Source: Nitrospirota bacterium (GTDB lineage Bacteria > Nitrospirota > Thermodesulfovibrionia > Thermodesulfovibrionales > Dissulfurispiraceae). From it: a stretch of DNA of 64,000 nt. How positions within the stretch are numbered: position 1 is the stretch's first letter; every line of letters begins with the position of its first letter. Positions 36,277 to 45,300 of this stretch are shown in pieces. Location: positions 120,304-184,303 of the forward strand of contig JBFMHE010000004.1 in the NCBI GenBank assembly GCA_040752355.1. The letters are read 5' to 3'. A program made the translations under genes and the position numbers. The notes below the pieces were generated by a model that was not told the DNA's origin, made no database searches, and saw only the letters and a program-made list of their open reading frames with translations.

Positions 36277-38973
36277 TTAATAGCTGATCATGAAATTCTT
36301 CAGCGTTAGCGTCCCTCCTCCCGCAAACGTCTGCACCTGGCCTTTGAGCGTCGTAAAGCCGCTCTTGGTTGAGAAGTCATTGCTGTGGCCGCCGTCGAGG
36401 GTGACCGCAATATTTCTGTTCACATTCAGGTTCTGAACGAGATACGTCCCCTGCACTTGAATAGTATCGTTATCTGCTGCCGCATTATAAGCATCCTGGA
36501 GCGAGGTGTACGTGTGGCCGGTATTGGCAATCCGTATCGGGCTGATCGCATACGTCTCGCTCTTCACCGCCTCCTGGTTGCCTGCGAAGTCAATGGAGAA
36601 GAACTTCAGAGTCGTCGTTGTAAGGACGACGATCGGTGCGGAATAGACCGGCGAAGAGGTTGTGGGCGTCGAGCCGTCGGTGGTGTAGAAGGTGCGGTCG
36701 CAGCCTGCGCCGCTGCCGCCTTCCGTACAGGTCAATGATACATCCACCGTAGCGGAATATGCTCCTCCAGCCGGTGTTGCGGTCGTCGTAGGCGCCCCGG
36801 TGTCGAGCCTGATAGTATCCTTTATCGAGGGGGAGAGCGGCGACCAGTTGCCTGCCGAATCCTTGAATCGCGCATAGACGGTCTTCTCCTCGTCGCCTGC
36901 GGTCAGGGTCCAGGCCTTGGTGGCGGCGAAGGTCTCGGGCTTGGACCAGACCGCGTTGTCGTTGCTGAAATGCATCTGTGTGCAGCTCGCGTTGTCGGTG
37001 CAGGTGAGCGTCAGGGTAACGCTCCTGCTGTTGGTTGCCGCCGCCCCGCCGTTGATGACAACGGTTCCTGCAGGCGCTGCAGTATCGAGCGTATACGTGC
37101 GGCTCTGCACCGCTTCCTGGTTGCCCGCCCGGTCTACGGCAAAGTACTTCACGGTGGCAGTAGCGCTCAGGGCGATTGCTCCCGTGTACTGCGCTGATGC
37201 GGTGCCCGGTGTCGAGCCATCGGTGGTGTAGTAGACTTTATCGCAGCCCGATCCCGCATAATCGCTGCATTTGAGCGCCACCTCGATAGCAGTGTTATAC
37301 GTACCGGCGGGCAGAGAGGCGGTCGTCACCGGCGCTATGGTGTCGAGCACGATGGTATCGCTAAAGGCGGATGACCAGTTACCGGCGGAATCCTTGAACT
37401 TGGCGTAGACGGTCCTGATCCCATCGCTTCCTGCTGCGAGCGCCCATGCTTTGGTAGAGGCAAAGACTTCAGGAGCCGACCAGGCGCTTCCGTCATTGCT
37501 GAACTGCATCTGCGAGCATCCCGCGCTGTCGTTGCAGGTGAGGCTCAGGGTTACACCGGTGCTATTGGTGGCAACCGCGTCGCTGTTGATCTTCACCATA
37601 CCTTGCGATGCCGAGCTGTCGATAATGTAGAACTCGGTCCGTACCGCCTCGCGTCTGCCGGAAGTGTCGGTGGAGAAGAACTTCAGTATAGCGTTCTCGG
37701 ATATCGCTATCGGCCCTGTATACTGAGTCGATGAGGGCGCAGGCGTCGAGCCGTCGGTGGTGTAATAGGTAGCTGCGCACGAACCGGTGCAGGTCAGGGT
37801 TACGTTCTGAGGTATATTATACGTCCCGCCCGGTGGAGTTGCGGTCGTCGATACTGCCGTTGTGCCGGCGGTCACGAGAAAGTTCCTGAGCGTGAGTGTA
37901 CCGCCACCGAGAGTGGTCTGGAGCGACCCGATGAGCGTGGTAAAACCGCTTTTGGTTGAATAATCGCAGGCGTACCCGCCGTCGATCGCAACGGCAATAT
38001 CTTTACTAATGATGAGGCTCTCGTTGAAGGTGATGCCATGCACCTGGATAAGGTCTCCTTCCACTGCGGCATTATACGCCGCCTGAAGGGTAGTGAAGTA
38101 CTGCGGCGTTGCGCTGTTTATCCGCACCGGGCCATTGGGGCAACTGAAGCTGGCGGTGATGGTGTGACTCGAGACAACATCACTGAAGGTATAAGCCGCC
38201 TCTGCGCCCCGAGATACGCCGTCGACCATCACATCGGAAATGCTGTAGCCCGCGTTAGGTGCAATGACGAACGTTTGCGAGCTGCCGTGGTTTACTGTCA
38301 CATTGCCGGCAGGCGTTATGCTGCCTTTGCCGTCATCTCCTGCGCTTGCTGCTATAGTGTACATCCTGATCGCGAAGTTGGCGGTGACTTCCTTATTGCT
38401 GTCCATTATGAGAGAGCACGTCCCCGTGCCGCCGCAGGCGCCGGTCCAGCCCAGGAAATCATAGCCGGTATTGGGGGAGGCCGCAAGGGTGACGATCTTG
38501 TCGTAATCATAGCTTTCTGAGCAGTCGCTGCCGCAAGTGACGCCTGCAGGAGCGCTGGTGACCATGCCGCCTGCAGTATCGTTCAGGGAGACATTCAACG
38601 TATAGGTATCTTTCGCAAACTCGGCATGTATCGTATGGTTGCCGCCGGCATTGCTGAAGGTGTAGCTCGATACGGCGCCGACCTGGACATTGTCAACTTT
38701 GACATCGGTGATATGGTAATGGGGATCAGGGGTGATGGTGAAGGTCTGGCTGTCGGTGTACCTGACGCCGATGGTGCCGGCAGGGGAGATGCTGCCGCCG
38801 GGGCCTGCAGAGGCGGTGATGATCGCCGTCCCGCCGCCGGTCTGCACCTTCATCATGCGGGACGAGTCATTGTACTCGTACCGCGTAGTATCGGCAAAAG
38901 AGCTGATGGAAGGAATCAAAACCAACGCCGTAATGAGCACAAGGAGTAGTCTATAGTCGAGCCTGTTCTTCAT
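36277..38973 (-). CDS. Large exported repeat protein (InlB-type B-repeats and HEX-C beta domains)
   Basis: 898 residues with a Sec signal peptide (RLLLVLITALVLIPSISSFA). The N-terminal third has three beta-rich repeats of divergent InlB B type (SQTFTITPDPHYHITDVKV; SPNTGYDFLGWTGACGGTG; YSISDVMVDGVS). The middle has four chitobiase C-terminal-like modules (VTLTCTGSCAATYYTTDGST; CDKVYYTTDGSTPGT) with conserved Cys pairs, and the C-terminus repeats a right-handed-helix-like DGG segment. No LPXTG or T9SS sorting motif seen. AAAGGAGG precedes the start. Likely a cell-surface adhesin or matrix protein, linked to the S74 fibre gene downstream. Confidence 0.85.
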   Translation of the reverse strand: MKNRLDYRLLLVLITALVLIPSISSFADTTRYEYNDSSRMMKVQTGGGTAIITASAGPGGSISPAGTIGVRYTDSQTFTITPDPHYHITDVKVDNVQVGAVSSYTFSNAGGNHTIHAEFAKDTYTLNVSLNDTAGGMVTSAPAGVTCGSDCSESYDYDKIVTLAASPNTGYDFLGWTGACGGTGTCSLIMDSNKEVTANFAIRMYTIAASAGDDGKGSITPAGNVTVNHGSSQTFVIAPNAGYSISDVMVDGVSRGAEAAYTFSDVVSSHTITASFSCPNGPVRINSATPQYFTTLQAAYNAAVEGDLIQVHGITFNESLIISKDIAVAIDGGYACDYSTKSGFTTLIGSLQTTLGGGTLTLRNFLVTAGTTAVSTTATPPGGTYNIPQNVTLTCTGSCAATYYTTDGSTPAPSSTQYTGPIAISENAILKFFSTDTSGRREAVRTEFYIIDSSASQGMVKINSDAVATNSTGVTLSLTCNDSAGCSQMQFSNDGSAWSAPEVFASTKAWALAAGSDGIRTVYAKFKDSAGNWSSAFSDTIVLDTIAPVTTASLPAGTYNTAIEVALKCSDYAGSGCDKVYYTTDGSTPGTASAQYTGAIALSATATVKYFAVDRAGNQEAVQSRTYTLDTAAPAGTVVINGGAAATNSRSVTLTLTCTDNASCTQMHFSNDNAVWSKPETFAATKAWTLTAGDEEKTVYARFKDSAGNWSPLSPSIKDTIRLDTGAPTTTATPAGGAYSATVDVSLTCTEGGSGAGCDRTFYTTDGSTPTTSSPVYSAPIVVLTTTTLKFFSIDFAGNQEAVKSETYAISPIRIANTGHTYTSLQDAYNAAADNDTIQVQGTYLVQNLNVNRNIAVTLDGGHSNDFSTKSGFTTLKGQVQTFAGGGTLTLKNFMISY

Positions 38974-39093
38974 CTCCCCCTCTTTCCTCCTTTAAAAATC
39001 GTAATCCGCGATCCGCAACGCGTAATGAGTTTAACGGCCCTGAAAATCCCTCCTCGCTTCCCTTTCCCAAAGGGAGGGACAACAGTTCTTTTA

Positions 39094-39118
39094 CTCCCCT
39101 CTTTGGCAAAGAGGGGAG
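39094..39118. repeat. Palindrome CTCCCCTCTTT-GGC-AAAGAGGGGAG
   Basis: Perfect 11-bp arms with a 3-nt loop, between divergent genes, so not an obvious terminator. A related GGGAAAGG/CCTTTCCC palindrome lies just before it at 39052-39078. This type often occurs as a dispersed intergenic repeat. Confidence 0.6.
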
Positions 39119-39174
39119 ATTTTATAAAAGTTCACTGCTTCCGTATCAGTCAGGCACATGCATACTCCCCTGTT

Positions 39175-39204
39175 TTGACAGAAAAATCAGGCATGTGGTA
39201 CAGT
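39175..39204 (+). promoter_or_regulatory. Promoter of the DUF104/PIN toxin-antitoxin pair
   Basis: TTGACA (39175-39180), 18-bp spacer, TACAGT (39199-39204). CACATGC (39155-39161) and GCATGTG (39191-39197) flank the -35 as a 7-bp inverted repeat, a possible operator. Confidence 0.55.
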
Positions 39205-39254
39205 TTATCCATGAGTGCAAAAGGACAGTGCTTCAGAAAGGAGGCAAGCCAACC

Positions 39255-39497
39255 ATGTCCAAGGTAATAGATGCTGTTTTTGAAGACGGCGTATTCAAGC
39301 CCCTCCAGGCTGTAGAGGTAAAAGAGCACGAGAAGGTTGCGATAAAGGTAATCTCCCTTGACGAGTGGCAGAGTCGCTTTAACCGCATTATCGAGAAGAT
39401 ACACAAGAGAGCCGCTCAGTACGGTTCTGAAGAGATCGAACAGGATATTTCCCAGGCCATAGAAGAGGTCAGGGAAGAAAAACGTGGCCGCCGTTAA
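39255..39497 (+). CDS. DUF104/AF2212-family antitoxin
   Basis: 80 residues from ATG 39255 (MSKVIDAVFEDGVFKPLQAV), preceded by AAAGGAGG. The beta-hairpin DAVFEDGVFKPL and VAIKVISLDEW are typical of the DUF104 antitoxin family paired with PIN toxins. The C-terminal half is a charged helix (QDISQAIEEVREEKRG) likely to occupy the toxin. An upstream ATG at 39195 lacks a site. Overlaps the toxin gene by 14 bp. Confidence 0.85.
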   Translation: MSKVIDAVFEDGVFKPLQAVEVKEHEKVAIKVISLDEWQSRFNRIIEKIHKRAAQYGSEEIEQDISQAIEEVREEKRGRR

Positions 39498-39924
39498 GGC
39501 TGTTATCGATACCAATATCTGGGTATCCTCGCTCCTTAATCCCTTCGGCTTTCCCTCCCAATTACGCGAGGCTTTCACAAAAGGCGCTTTCCATGCCGTT
39601 ATCTCAGAGCCGATGCTCTCGGAGCTCGCCGATGTCCTCAGCCGCCCCCGAATAAAGGACAAATACGGGCTCACCGATACCAATATCCAGGAACTCCTCA
39701 TTCTGATCGAAGAACGGTCGGAGCATGTGCTGCTCGATGAGAATATCGCCATCTGCAGGGACAAGGACGACAACCTTGTCATCGAGACTGCCATCAAAGG
39801 GAAGGCGACATATCTCATCTCCCGCGACGACGATATCAAGTTTGATGACAAGGTGGTATCCTTTTTGGCGCAATATGGTATCACTGTCGCTTCCATTGCA
39901 AAATTTTTATCGCTCATTAAATGA
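39484..39924 (+). CDS. PIN-domain toxin (VapC-like RNase)
   Basis: 146 residues from a GTG start overlapping the antitoxin. PIN acidic residues: Asp in AVIDTNIWVSSLL, Glu in EPMLSELADVL, and Asp pair in CRDKDDNLVIETAI, with LISRDDDIKF at the C-terminal side. Probable magnesium-dependent RNase. It belongs to the putative toxin PIN_3 group. The antisense open frame across it is a shadow of a transposase fragment. Confidence 0.88.
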   Translation: MAAVKAVIDTNIWVSSLLNPFGFPSQLREAFTKGAFHAVISEPMLSELADVLSRPRIKDKYGLTDTNIQELLILIEERSEHVLLDENIAICRDKDDNLVIETAIKGKATYLISRDDDIKFDDKVVSFLAQYGITVASIAKFLSLIK

Positions 39925-39953
39925 TTTTTGAAGGTTTGACCCCGTTTTACCCA

Positions 39954-40118
39954 CTCATAGCTGTGTACCAGTATCCCGTATCGGTCATAGTACTCTTCGA
40001 TGATCTCAAGAAACTTGATGCGATCCCCATCATCAAGGAATATCTCCTTCCTTTCATTCCCTCTGCTGGTGATGTGATACAACGCTCCCGGATACTCTAT
40101 CCTCAACGGCCTTCCCAT
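39954..40118 (-). pseudogene. RAYT (REP-associated transposase) N-terminal fragment
   Basis: ATG 40118 gives MGRPLRIEYPGALYHITSRG followed by NERKEIFLDDGDRIKFLE, the N-terminus of a Y1_Tnp/RAYT protein including the beta-strand before the HUH motif. Homology stops at HSYEWV, before the HUH histidines and catalytic Tyr. A REP-like end lies upstream at 40151-40168. Dead copy. Confidence 0.8.
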
Positions 40119-40150
40119 GAACTCTCCCCCCACTTAGCCCTTAATTCAAG

Positions 40151-40168
40151 TTTCAAGGCCTGACACCA
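40151..40168. repeat. RAYT-associated terminal repeat, copy 1
   Basis: TTTCAAGGCCTGACACCA; its exact reverse complement is at 40873-40890. It lies just upstream of the RAYT N-terminal fragment, as the 5' boundary of that element. Confidence 0.75.
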
Positions 40169-40445
40169 ACATTACCTCTTGAAGCTCAAAGAGGCCGAAG
40201 CAAAGAAGAGCGTTTCGGTGGGGTAAGGGGACACTCAATCTGTTGAGGCGTAGATGGATTGGTGCGCCCATTTTTTGTCGTTCCCTCTTATCGATCATTT
40301 CATCTCTTCCCTGTCATTATGAATTCCCGCTCTCGTTATCCTCTGCGCTTCATTCCTGCTGGATATAGCAAGTACAATGCCGAACACTGTTGGAACCGCC
40401 CCCTTTTCTTTCTACCTTTTCTGAACCGTCCCCTTTTCCCTCCCC

Positions 40446-40721
40446 TCAAGTCTGACCCTCTCGGCCCCCCTCTTCTCGATGATCCCCCCTCTTTTGTTTA
40501 TAGTGATAATACCATTGGGAGGCAATCAACCCTATTATGATCGAAAAAATAAACACACTATATTGTATCTTACTATACATTTCTACATACCAATCCGGAG
40601 CGCTATCACCCCACCCCAAAATTATTACGCGAAAAAGCAATTCCAGTACATTGAGCAAAAAACCTAACATGAAACCTGCCACTAGCCCCACAGAAAGAAG
40701 TAAAACTCTCTTTTTTAACAT
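40446..40721 (-). CDS. Small two-helix membrane protein, candidate immunity protein
   Basis: 91 residues with two strongly hydrophobic helices (LLLSVGLVAGFMLGFLLNVL; YSVFIFSIIIGLIAS) and a basic C-terminus. It starts 4 bp after the stop of a short open frame that looks like the tip of a Rhs-type protein. It is AT-rich compared with the neighbourhood, as immunity genes of exchangeable toxin modules often are. No sequence match is claimed; the function is inferred from position. Confidence 0.6.
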   Translation of the reverse strand: MLKKRVLLLSVGLVAGFMLGFLLNVLELLFRVIILGWGDSAPDWYVEMYSKIQYSVFIFSIIIGLIASQWYYHYKQKRGDHREEGGREGQT

Positions 40722-40725
40722 AATG

Positions 40726-40869
40726 TTATTTTTTAATGACCTCTAAAAACCGTCTTAAATAATTTATAGTTGCCTCTCTGGTTGAGTCCCGCGCTCCTGC
40801 ATTACGTGGGTCGCGCCAGTTATCGTACCATGTAGGATGAGGCATAGCTTGAAACAGACCTGTAATCAA
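40726..40869 (-). pseudogene. Orphan C-terminal tip of a Rhs-type toxin (inferred)
   Basis: 47 open codons ending at TAA 40728-40726 encode QAMPHPTWYDNWRDPRNAGA, then RDSTREATINYLRRFLEVIKK, a protein-like sequence cut off on its 5' side by the REP-type repeat at 40873. There is no start codon or ribosome-binding site of its own. Placement directly before a small membrane-protein gene and 1.5 kb from a full Rhs gene suggests a displaced toxin tip with its immunity gene. Confidence 0.5.
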
Positions 40870-40872
40870 TCA

Positions 40873-40890
40873 TGGTGTCAGGCCTTGAAA
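40873..40890. repeat. RAYT-associated terminal repeat, copy 2 (inverted)
   Basis: TGGTGTCAGGCCTTGAAA, the exact reverse complement of 40151-40168. Its TGA supplies the stop codon of the RAYT C-terminal fragment (FKA-stop). Confidence 0.75.
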
Positions 40891-41234
40891 TTTGAATCAA
40901 GCCCTTCGACGATTTTTGCCAATCTCTTATCATGAGCTATTTCTTCCTTTACTCCTGCCGAAGCCTTGCTTACGGCGCTGAAATGGATGCCTCCGAACAG
41001 CCGCCCTATCTCCTCATTATTCAAGCCCGCATATTTCTGGACAAAATAAATCGATACTTTTCGCGCGCTATTGCTCTTGATGCCCTTCTCTTTTATAGTG
41101 CTCTCCTCAGTCCCGAACGCACGGGCTACTTTCCTGATTATTTCAGACGGAAGTACTTGCTCCGTCAGCCTCTTGCGCTCTACTATTTCAAGGCCTAAAG
41201 GCTTTCCCTTGAGCATCTTTTTTACCTTCTTTAG
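40878..41234 (-). pseudogene. RAYT C-terminal fragment with DnaA-like DNA-binding domain
   Basis: The frame has the helical domain found at the C-terminus of many RAYTs and resembling the DnaA C-terminal domain (EIIRKVARAFGTEESTIKEK, IYFVQKYAGLNNEEIGRLFG, GIHFSAVSKASAGV). The HUH nuclease half is missing. The frame runs upstream into a GGGACGGTTC repeat, so its ATG at 41267 is accidental. The 3' end coincides with a terminal repeat. Confidence 0.8.
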
Positions 41235-41240
41235 ACCAGA

Positions 41241-42006
41241 AAAGGGGACGGTTCTATTTTCCGTCATTTTCTTCCTTTCTGGGCCTGCCCTTCTTCCGTA
41301 TTATCTCTTCGAGCGCGAACCTCTTCTTCATCTTCGCTGCAAAATCCTCATTCCCATACACTACCTTTCTTTCCATTTCACCGCTCATCGCCTCTCGTTC
41401 CATAAGCATCCCCTTCACGAATTCCCTGTACTTCCTTCTCCGTTCCGGCCCACTCTCGGATAACTGCTCATATATCGAATGCTCGTCAACGATCAAATCT
41501 CCCTTCCCAAAGGCATATGCTCCGTAACTGCTCCACTGGTACTCTTTAGGATCATCGACTATCCTTGCCCTTACCGGATTCAGCTCCACATAGCTGCCGC
41601 AGGCAAGCAGATATTCATCCTTCGATACAATGATGCTCTTGTACCGGTCCTGCCAGAAATGCCCGATATGCTTGTACTTTCTCTTATAATGCTGCGCATA
41701 TGAGAGATTGATTCCCTTCATAACTTCCGCCAAACTGCCTCCGTCACCAGTCGTTTCAAGCACCAGATGCACGTGATTCGACATCAGCACATAATGGTAA
41801 AGCTTAAACTCATACTTCTCTTTATACTTCTTAACAATCTCGACATATCGCTCAAAGTCCTCTTCACCCTTGAATACATTCTGCCGATTGTTGCCTCTCG
41901 TCAGCACATGATACACATACTCATTCGGCGCTACTCGTGCGGCTCTCGGCATCTCAATATCTCTTAATCCCCTCTCTTCTTATCGAAAAATAGAACCGTC
42001 CCTTTT
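41241..42006. mobile_element. REP/RAYT element with inverted GGGACGGTTCTATTTT ends
   Basis: AAAGGGGACGGTTCTATTTT (41241-41260) and its inverted partner (41986-42006, AAAATAGAACCGTCCCTTTT on the plus strand) bracket the intact transposase gene. More copies of the core are at 42019-42028, 42047-42056, 40423-40433 and 16751-16813. The arrangement is that of a RAYT flanked by the REP-type palindromes it is thought to mobilise. Confidence 0.75.
41254..41952 (-). CDS. REP-associated tyrosine transposase (RAYT, Y1_Tnp family)
   Basis: 232 residues: MPRAARVAPNEYVYHVLTRG N-terminus, the HUH motif in SNHVHLVLET (near residue 60), the GHFWQDRYKSIIV segment, a helix ending CGSYVELNPVRARIV, and a catalytic Tyr candidate in this central region. 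The C-terminus is very basic (RKKGRPRKEEN). The UAG stop lies inside the flanking TAGAACCGTCC repeat, so the element end and the gene end coincide. It appears intact. Single-strand nicking and transfer of REP sequences is the expected activity. Confidence 0.9.
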   Translation of the reverse strand: MPRAARVAPNEYVYHVLTRGNNRQNVFKGEEDFERYVEIVKKYKEKYEFKLYHYVLMSNHVHLVLETTGDGGSLAEVMKGINLSYAQHYKRKYKHIGHFWQDRYKSIIVSKDEYLLACGSYVELNPVRARIVDDPKEYQWSSYGAYAFGKGDLIVDEHSIYEQLSESGPERRRKYREFVKGMLMEREAMSGEMERKVVYGNEDFAAKMKKRFALEEIIRKKGRPRKEENDGK

Positions 42007-42039
42007 TCCTACTTGGTGTGAACCGTCCCATTTATTCCC

Positions 42040-42378
42040 TTAAATAGAACCGTCCCATTTATCCCCTGATTTCCACTTTATAAAGTCAATTAATAATTGA
42101 ATAACTACTATCCCGTAGAGCAAAACAGGAGATAGAAGATATCCTGAGCCAAGTACATCTGCTCGCATGGAATAAAAAAATAATGCTGTAAAAGCTAGCT
42201 TAAATGCAAAAAGTCTAACAAACCCCTTATCTCTCGTATAGCGATAGTATTTATTAGGTAGCATCGGCTTATAAGCCTTAATGATAAAATACAACAGCGT
42301 ATCTGCAAGCAAAAGAATTACAACTAAACTTGGAAGTACAATGCGAGTCCAATAGTCATATTCAACTATTTCCCCCAT
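42040..42378 (-). CDS. Candidate immunity protein for the Rhs toxin (three-helix membrane protein)
   Basis: 112 residues with three hydrophobic helices (IVLPSLVVILLLADTLLYFI; LFAFKLAFTALFFYS; LLSPVLLYGIVVIQLLIDFI). It overlaps the 3' end of the 1.9-kb-residue Rhs gene by 13 bp, the standard place for the cognate immunity gene. AT-rich like the Rhs C-terminal tip. A membrane immunity protein would fit a tip that acts on membranes. Function is inferred from position only. Confidence 0.65.
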   Translation of the reverse strand: MGEIVEYDYWTRIVLPSLVVILLLADTLLYFIIKAYKPMLPNKYYRYTRDKGFVRLFAFKLAFTALFFYSMRADVLGSGYLLSPVLLYGIVVIQLLIDFIKWKSGDKWDGSI

Positions 42379-45300
42379 GCTGGTTTTCTCCCATATACTG
42401 ATTCATACAGCCGTGAACTGCGGTCACGGATTCGTTCCATTGCTTTTTCATATTTACCACTTAAGGCTTCTCGGATTTCCTGTGCTTTGCCAGCCTTATC
42501 TACTGTGAGCTCTAACAAAGGATTATCAACTCCATAACCGAGCTCCCCTAACTTATAACCTGCTAAATTCTGAATGGCATGTTCTCCTGTTAATAGAGCA
42601 ACTTCCGCCGTTACAATTCCGGCGGCCCCAAAACCAAATGCTACTCCTTTCGCCATTTCGTGGTACCACTCATTAAATATGAAGCCTGCTGCCGCTGTTA
42701 TTCCTCCAAGCACAAATCCTTCTCCAAAATTGCCACCGTAAATTTGAGAAGTAATTCCTCCCACAACTCCTCCGATCACTGCTCTCCCTGCCAGTTGGTA
42801 ACCGAAACTATCAGGAAGCAGCTTCCCTTCACCATAGAGTGATCCACCGGCATACCGTGCTATTCCAGCAGAAATTGCACCAGTGATCATTCCCTGCCAT
42901 ACGTCTCCTCCATATATAGCACTATTTATTCCACCGGATATAGCTCCCGCTACGGTATGGACCCCGGCTTTTGCTGCTAGTGATGAAAAGCCCTCAGCAA
43001 TCGTGCCGGCTTGACTAAATATTCCCCCTGTCACTGCCCCTGCTATCGCTCCCAACAACATTCCTTTCCCAATATTGCCGCCGTTTAGTGCTGCTGAGGT
43101 TCCACCTGCAAGTGCCCCCCCTAAAGCACCAGCTACAACAGGACCCAATGTGCCAGCAGTTGCTACAGTAGCTACAATACCCACAACTACACTCACAACC
43201 GCCTTAAAAATCTTTCCAAGCTTAAGATGACCAGTCGGATCGGTATATTTTAGAGGATTATTATTCACATAGGAATATCGGTTCAAATCCTGTGGGTCTC
43301 GTGGATCACCAACTATGGTATCCGCACTAATAAACCTCGCCAGCGCCGGATCGTAGTATCTTGCATTGTAGTAGTACAGCCCTGTCTCAGGGTCTTCTTC
43401 CTGGCCCGTATACTTGTACTTAGCTATGCCGTAGCCGCCAGGTATGGTCTCGCCGAACGGATAATAGTGGTATTCCGCTACTTTACCTCCCGTCTCATCG
43501 GTGATGACCGACGTACTTCCGAGATGGTCACCGTGGTAGTACCGGGTAGCACTGGTCGCTGTGCTCTTTGACGCTATGCGTGTCCTTCCCGCAAAGATGT
43601 ATTTCGTGCAGTCGGTGCTTCCGTTCTTGCACTCATACATCTTTCCGATGTAGATGGTAGTGTTCGACCCGACTATTTTCTTTACCCTCTGCCCGGTGTA
43701 GTCATAGACCGAATCGACCGTCCCATTATTTCCTATCAACCGTGTCGCCCTGTTGTCATAGTCATAGGTAAAGGTATGGCCGAGCCTGCGGGTCATGTTG
43801 CCGTTGGCATCATACTCGTAAATATTCGTCCCAGCCTGCGTGACTGCATGCGGCTTCGAGGGGCTGTAGAAGTAAGAGCCCACACGGGAGTTGTACATCA
43901 TATTGCCGATCTCGTTGTAGGTGTAGGTGAGCGTTGACCCGTAGGAGACGCTCTCGGCCATGGTGAGTCTGTTCAGATGGTCATAGGTGAAGGTCTGGGT
44001 ACGGTTAGGGTCTATGAGATCGTTTATTTTCCCTATATTACCTGCACTGTCATACTCGTAGGAGACATTCTGGAGACCTCCGGCTACAGGGCTGTTGGTG
44101 GTGATGGAGTAGAGCCTGTTGTTGTCCGCGTAGTATTGCTGGACGGTGGTTACGCCATTGGCATAGGTGGTGTTGGCAGCCTGTCCCAGGGCATTGAAGT
44201 CGGTGTACGTCACATAGCCCTGAACGCCGGTGAGGTTGCCCGCCGCATCATAGGTGTAGTTGATGACCTCTCCGTCGGGGTATTTGATGCTCGCCGGTCT
44301 GCCGAGCGCATCATAGGCGGTCTCGGTGGTGTAGGCCACGCCATCGACGGTCTTTTTGACCTTCGATGCCCGGCCTAACGAGTCATAGAAATACTCTTCC
44401 GTCCCCGAGGCATCGGTAACTTTCGTAAGCCTGCCGGTAGAGTTCGGGACATTGGGGTTGTCATACTCATAAACCACATCGACCATAGTGGATTCGACGG
44501 GGTAGTCCTTTTTGGTGATCCTGTTCAGGGCATCATAGGTAAAGGTGATGGTCTGGTTCTTCGCGTCGGTCTGGGATACGAGATTGCCGTTATCATCATA
44601 TTGATACGACCACAAGCCCATGTCGGGGTCGTTCATGGCGATCTTGCGTGAAAGGCTGTCGTAGACCACCATCGTCTCGTTGCCCAGGGCATCGGTGACG
44701 TACAGCAGATTGCCCAGGATGTCGTATTCGTAGGTCGTGGTGGCGTAGAGAGTGTGGTTGGGATAGACGCCCGAGTATTCCTCCACCTTCACCAGCTTGC
44801 CGTAGACATCCTTCTCCTCCACCTTTACATGCCCGTTGGCATCGATCAGGGTCGTCCTGTTCTGGAAGTACTCTTTACGCACATAGGTGTTGTCGGGATT
44901 GTCCACCCGTACCGGCCTGCCCAGGACATCGTAGGTGAAGGTGGTCCACCGCCTGGTCTCGAGCGCATTGCCCGAGGCATCGGCGAAATAGGGTAGCGAT
45001 GCCTTGAAGACCTGGCCCCGGTTGTTGAAGACGGTCTCGGAGATGATGTATTTGCCGTCGGGCCCCGGGGTCCTCGTCTTGATCACCCTGCCGAAGCCGT
45101 CATAATAGCTCTCCTTCCACGCAGCAGCCGATGCGCCGTTGTGGGGGCTGACCGCCTCGAGGAGCCTGCCGAACACGTCGTACTCGAGGGCGCCGACATT
45201 GCCGTTGGGGTCGGTCTTGGTAAGCGGCTTGCCCGTCCGGTAGTCATAGGTAACATAGGCAGTATGGCCCAGGGGATTGGTGGTCTTTACCGGGTAGGTG

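Noticed and set aside
39094..39118. Rho-independent terminator
   Set aside because: It lies between two divergently transcribed genes, so there is no upstream message to end in either direction.
39150..40133. 327-codon minus-strand frame
   Set aside because: Only its first ~60 codons are real homology (RAYT N-terminus); the rest is antisense to the PIN toxin gene and the DUF104 antitoxin.
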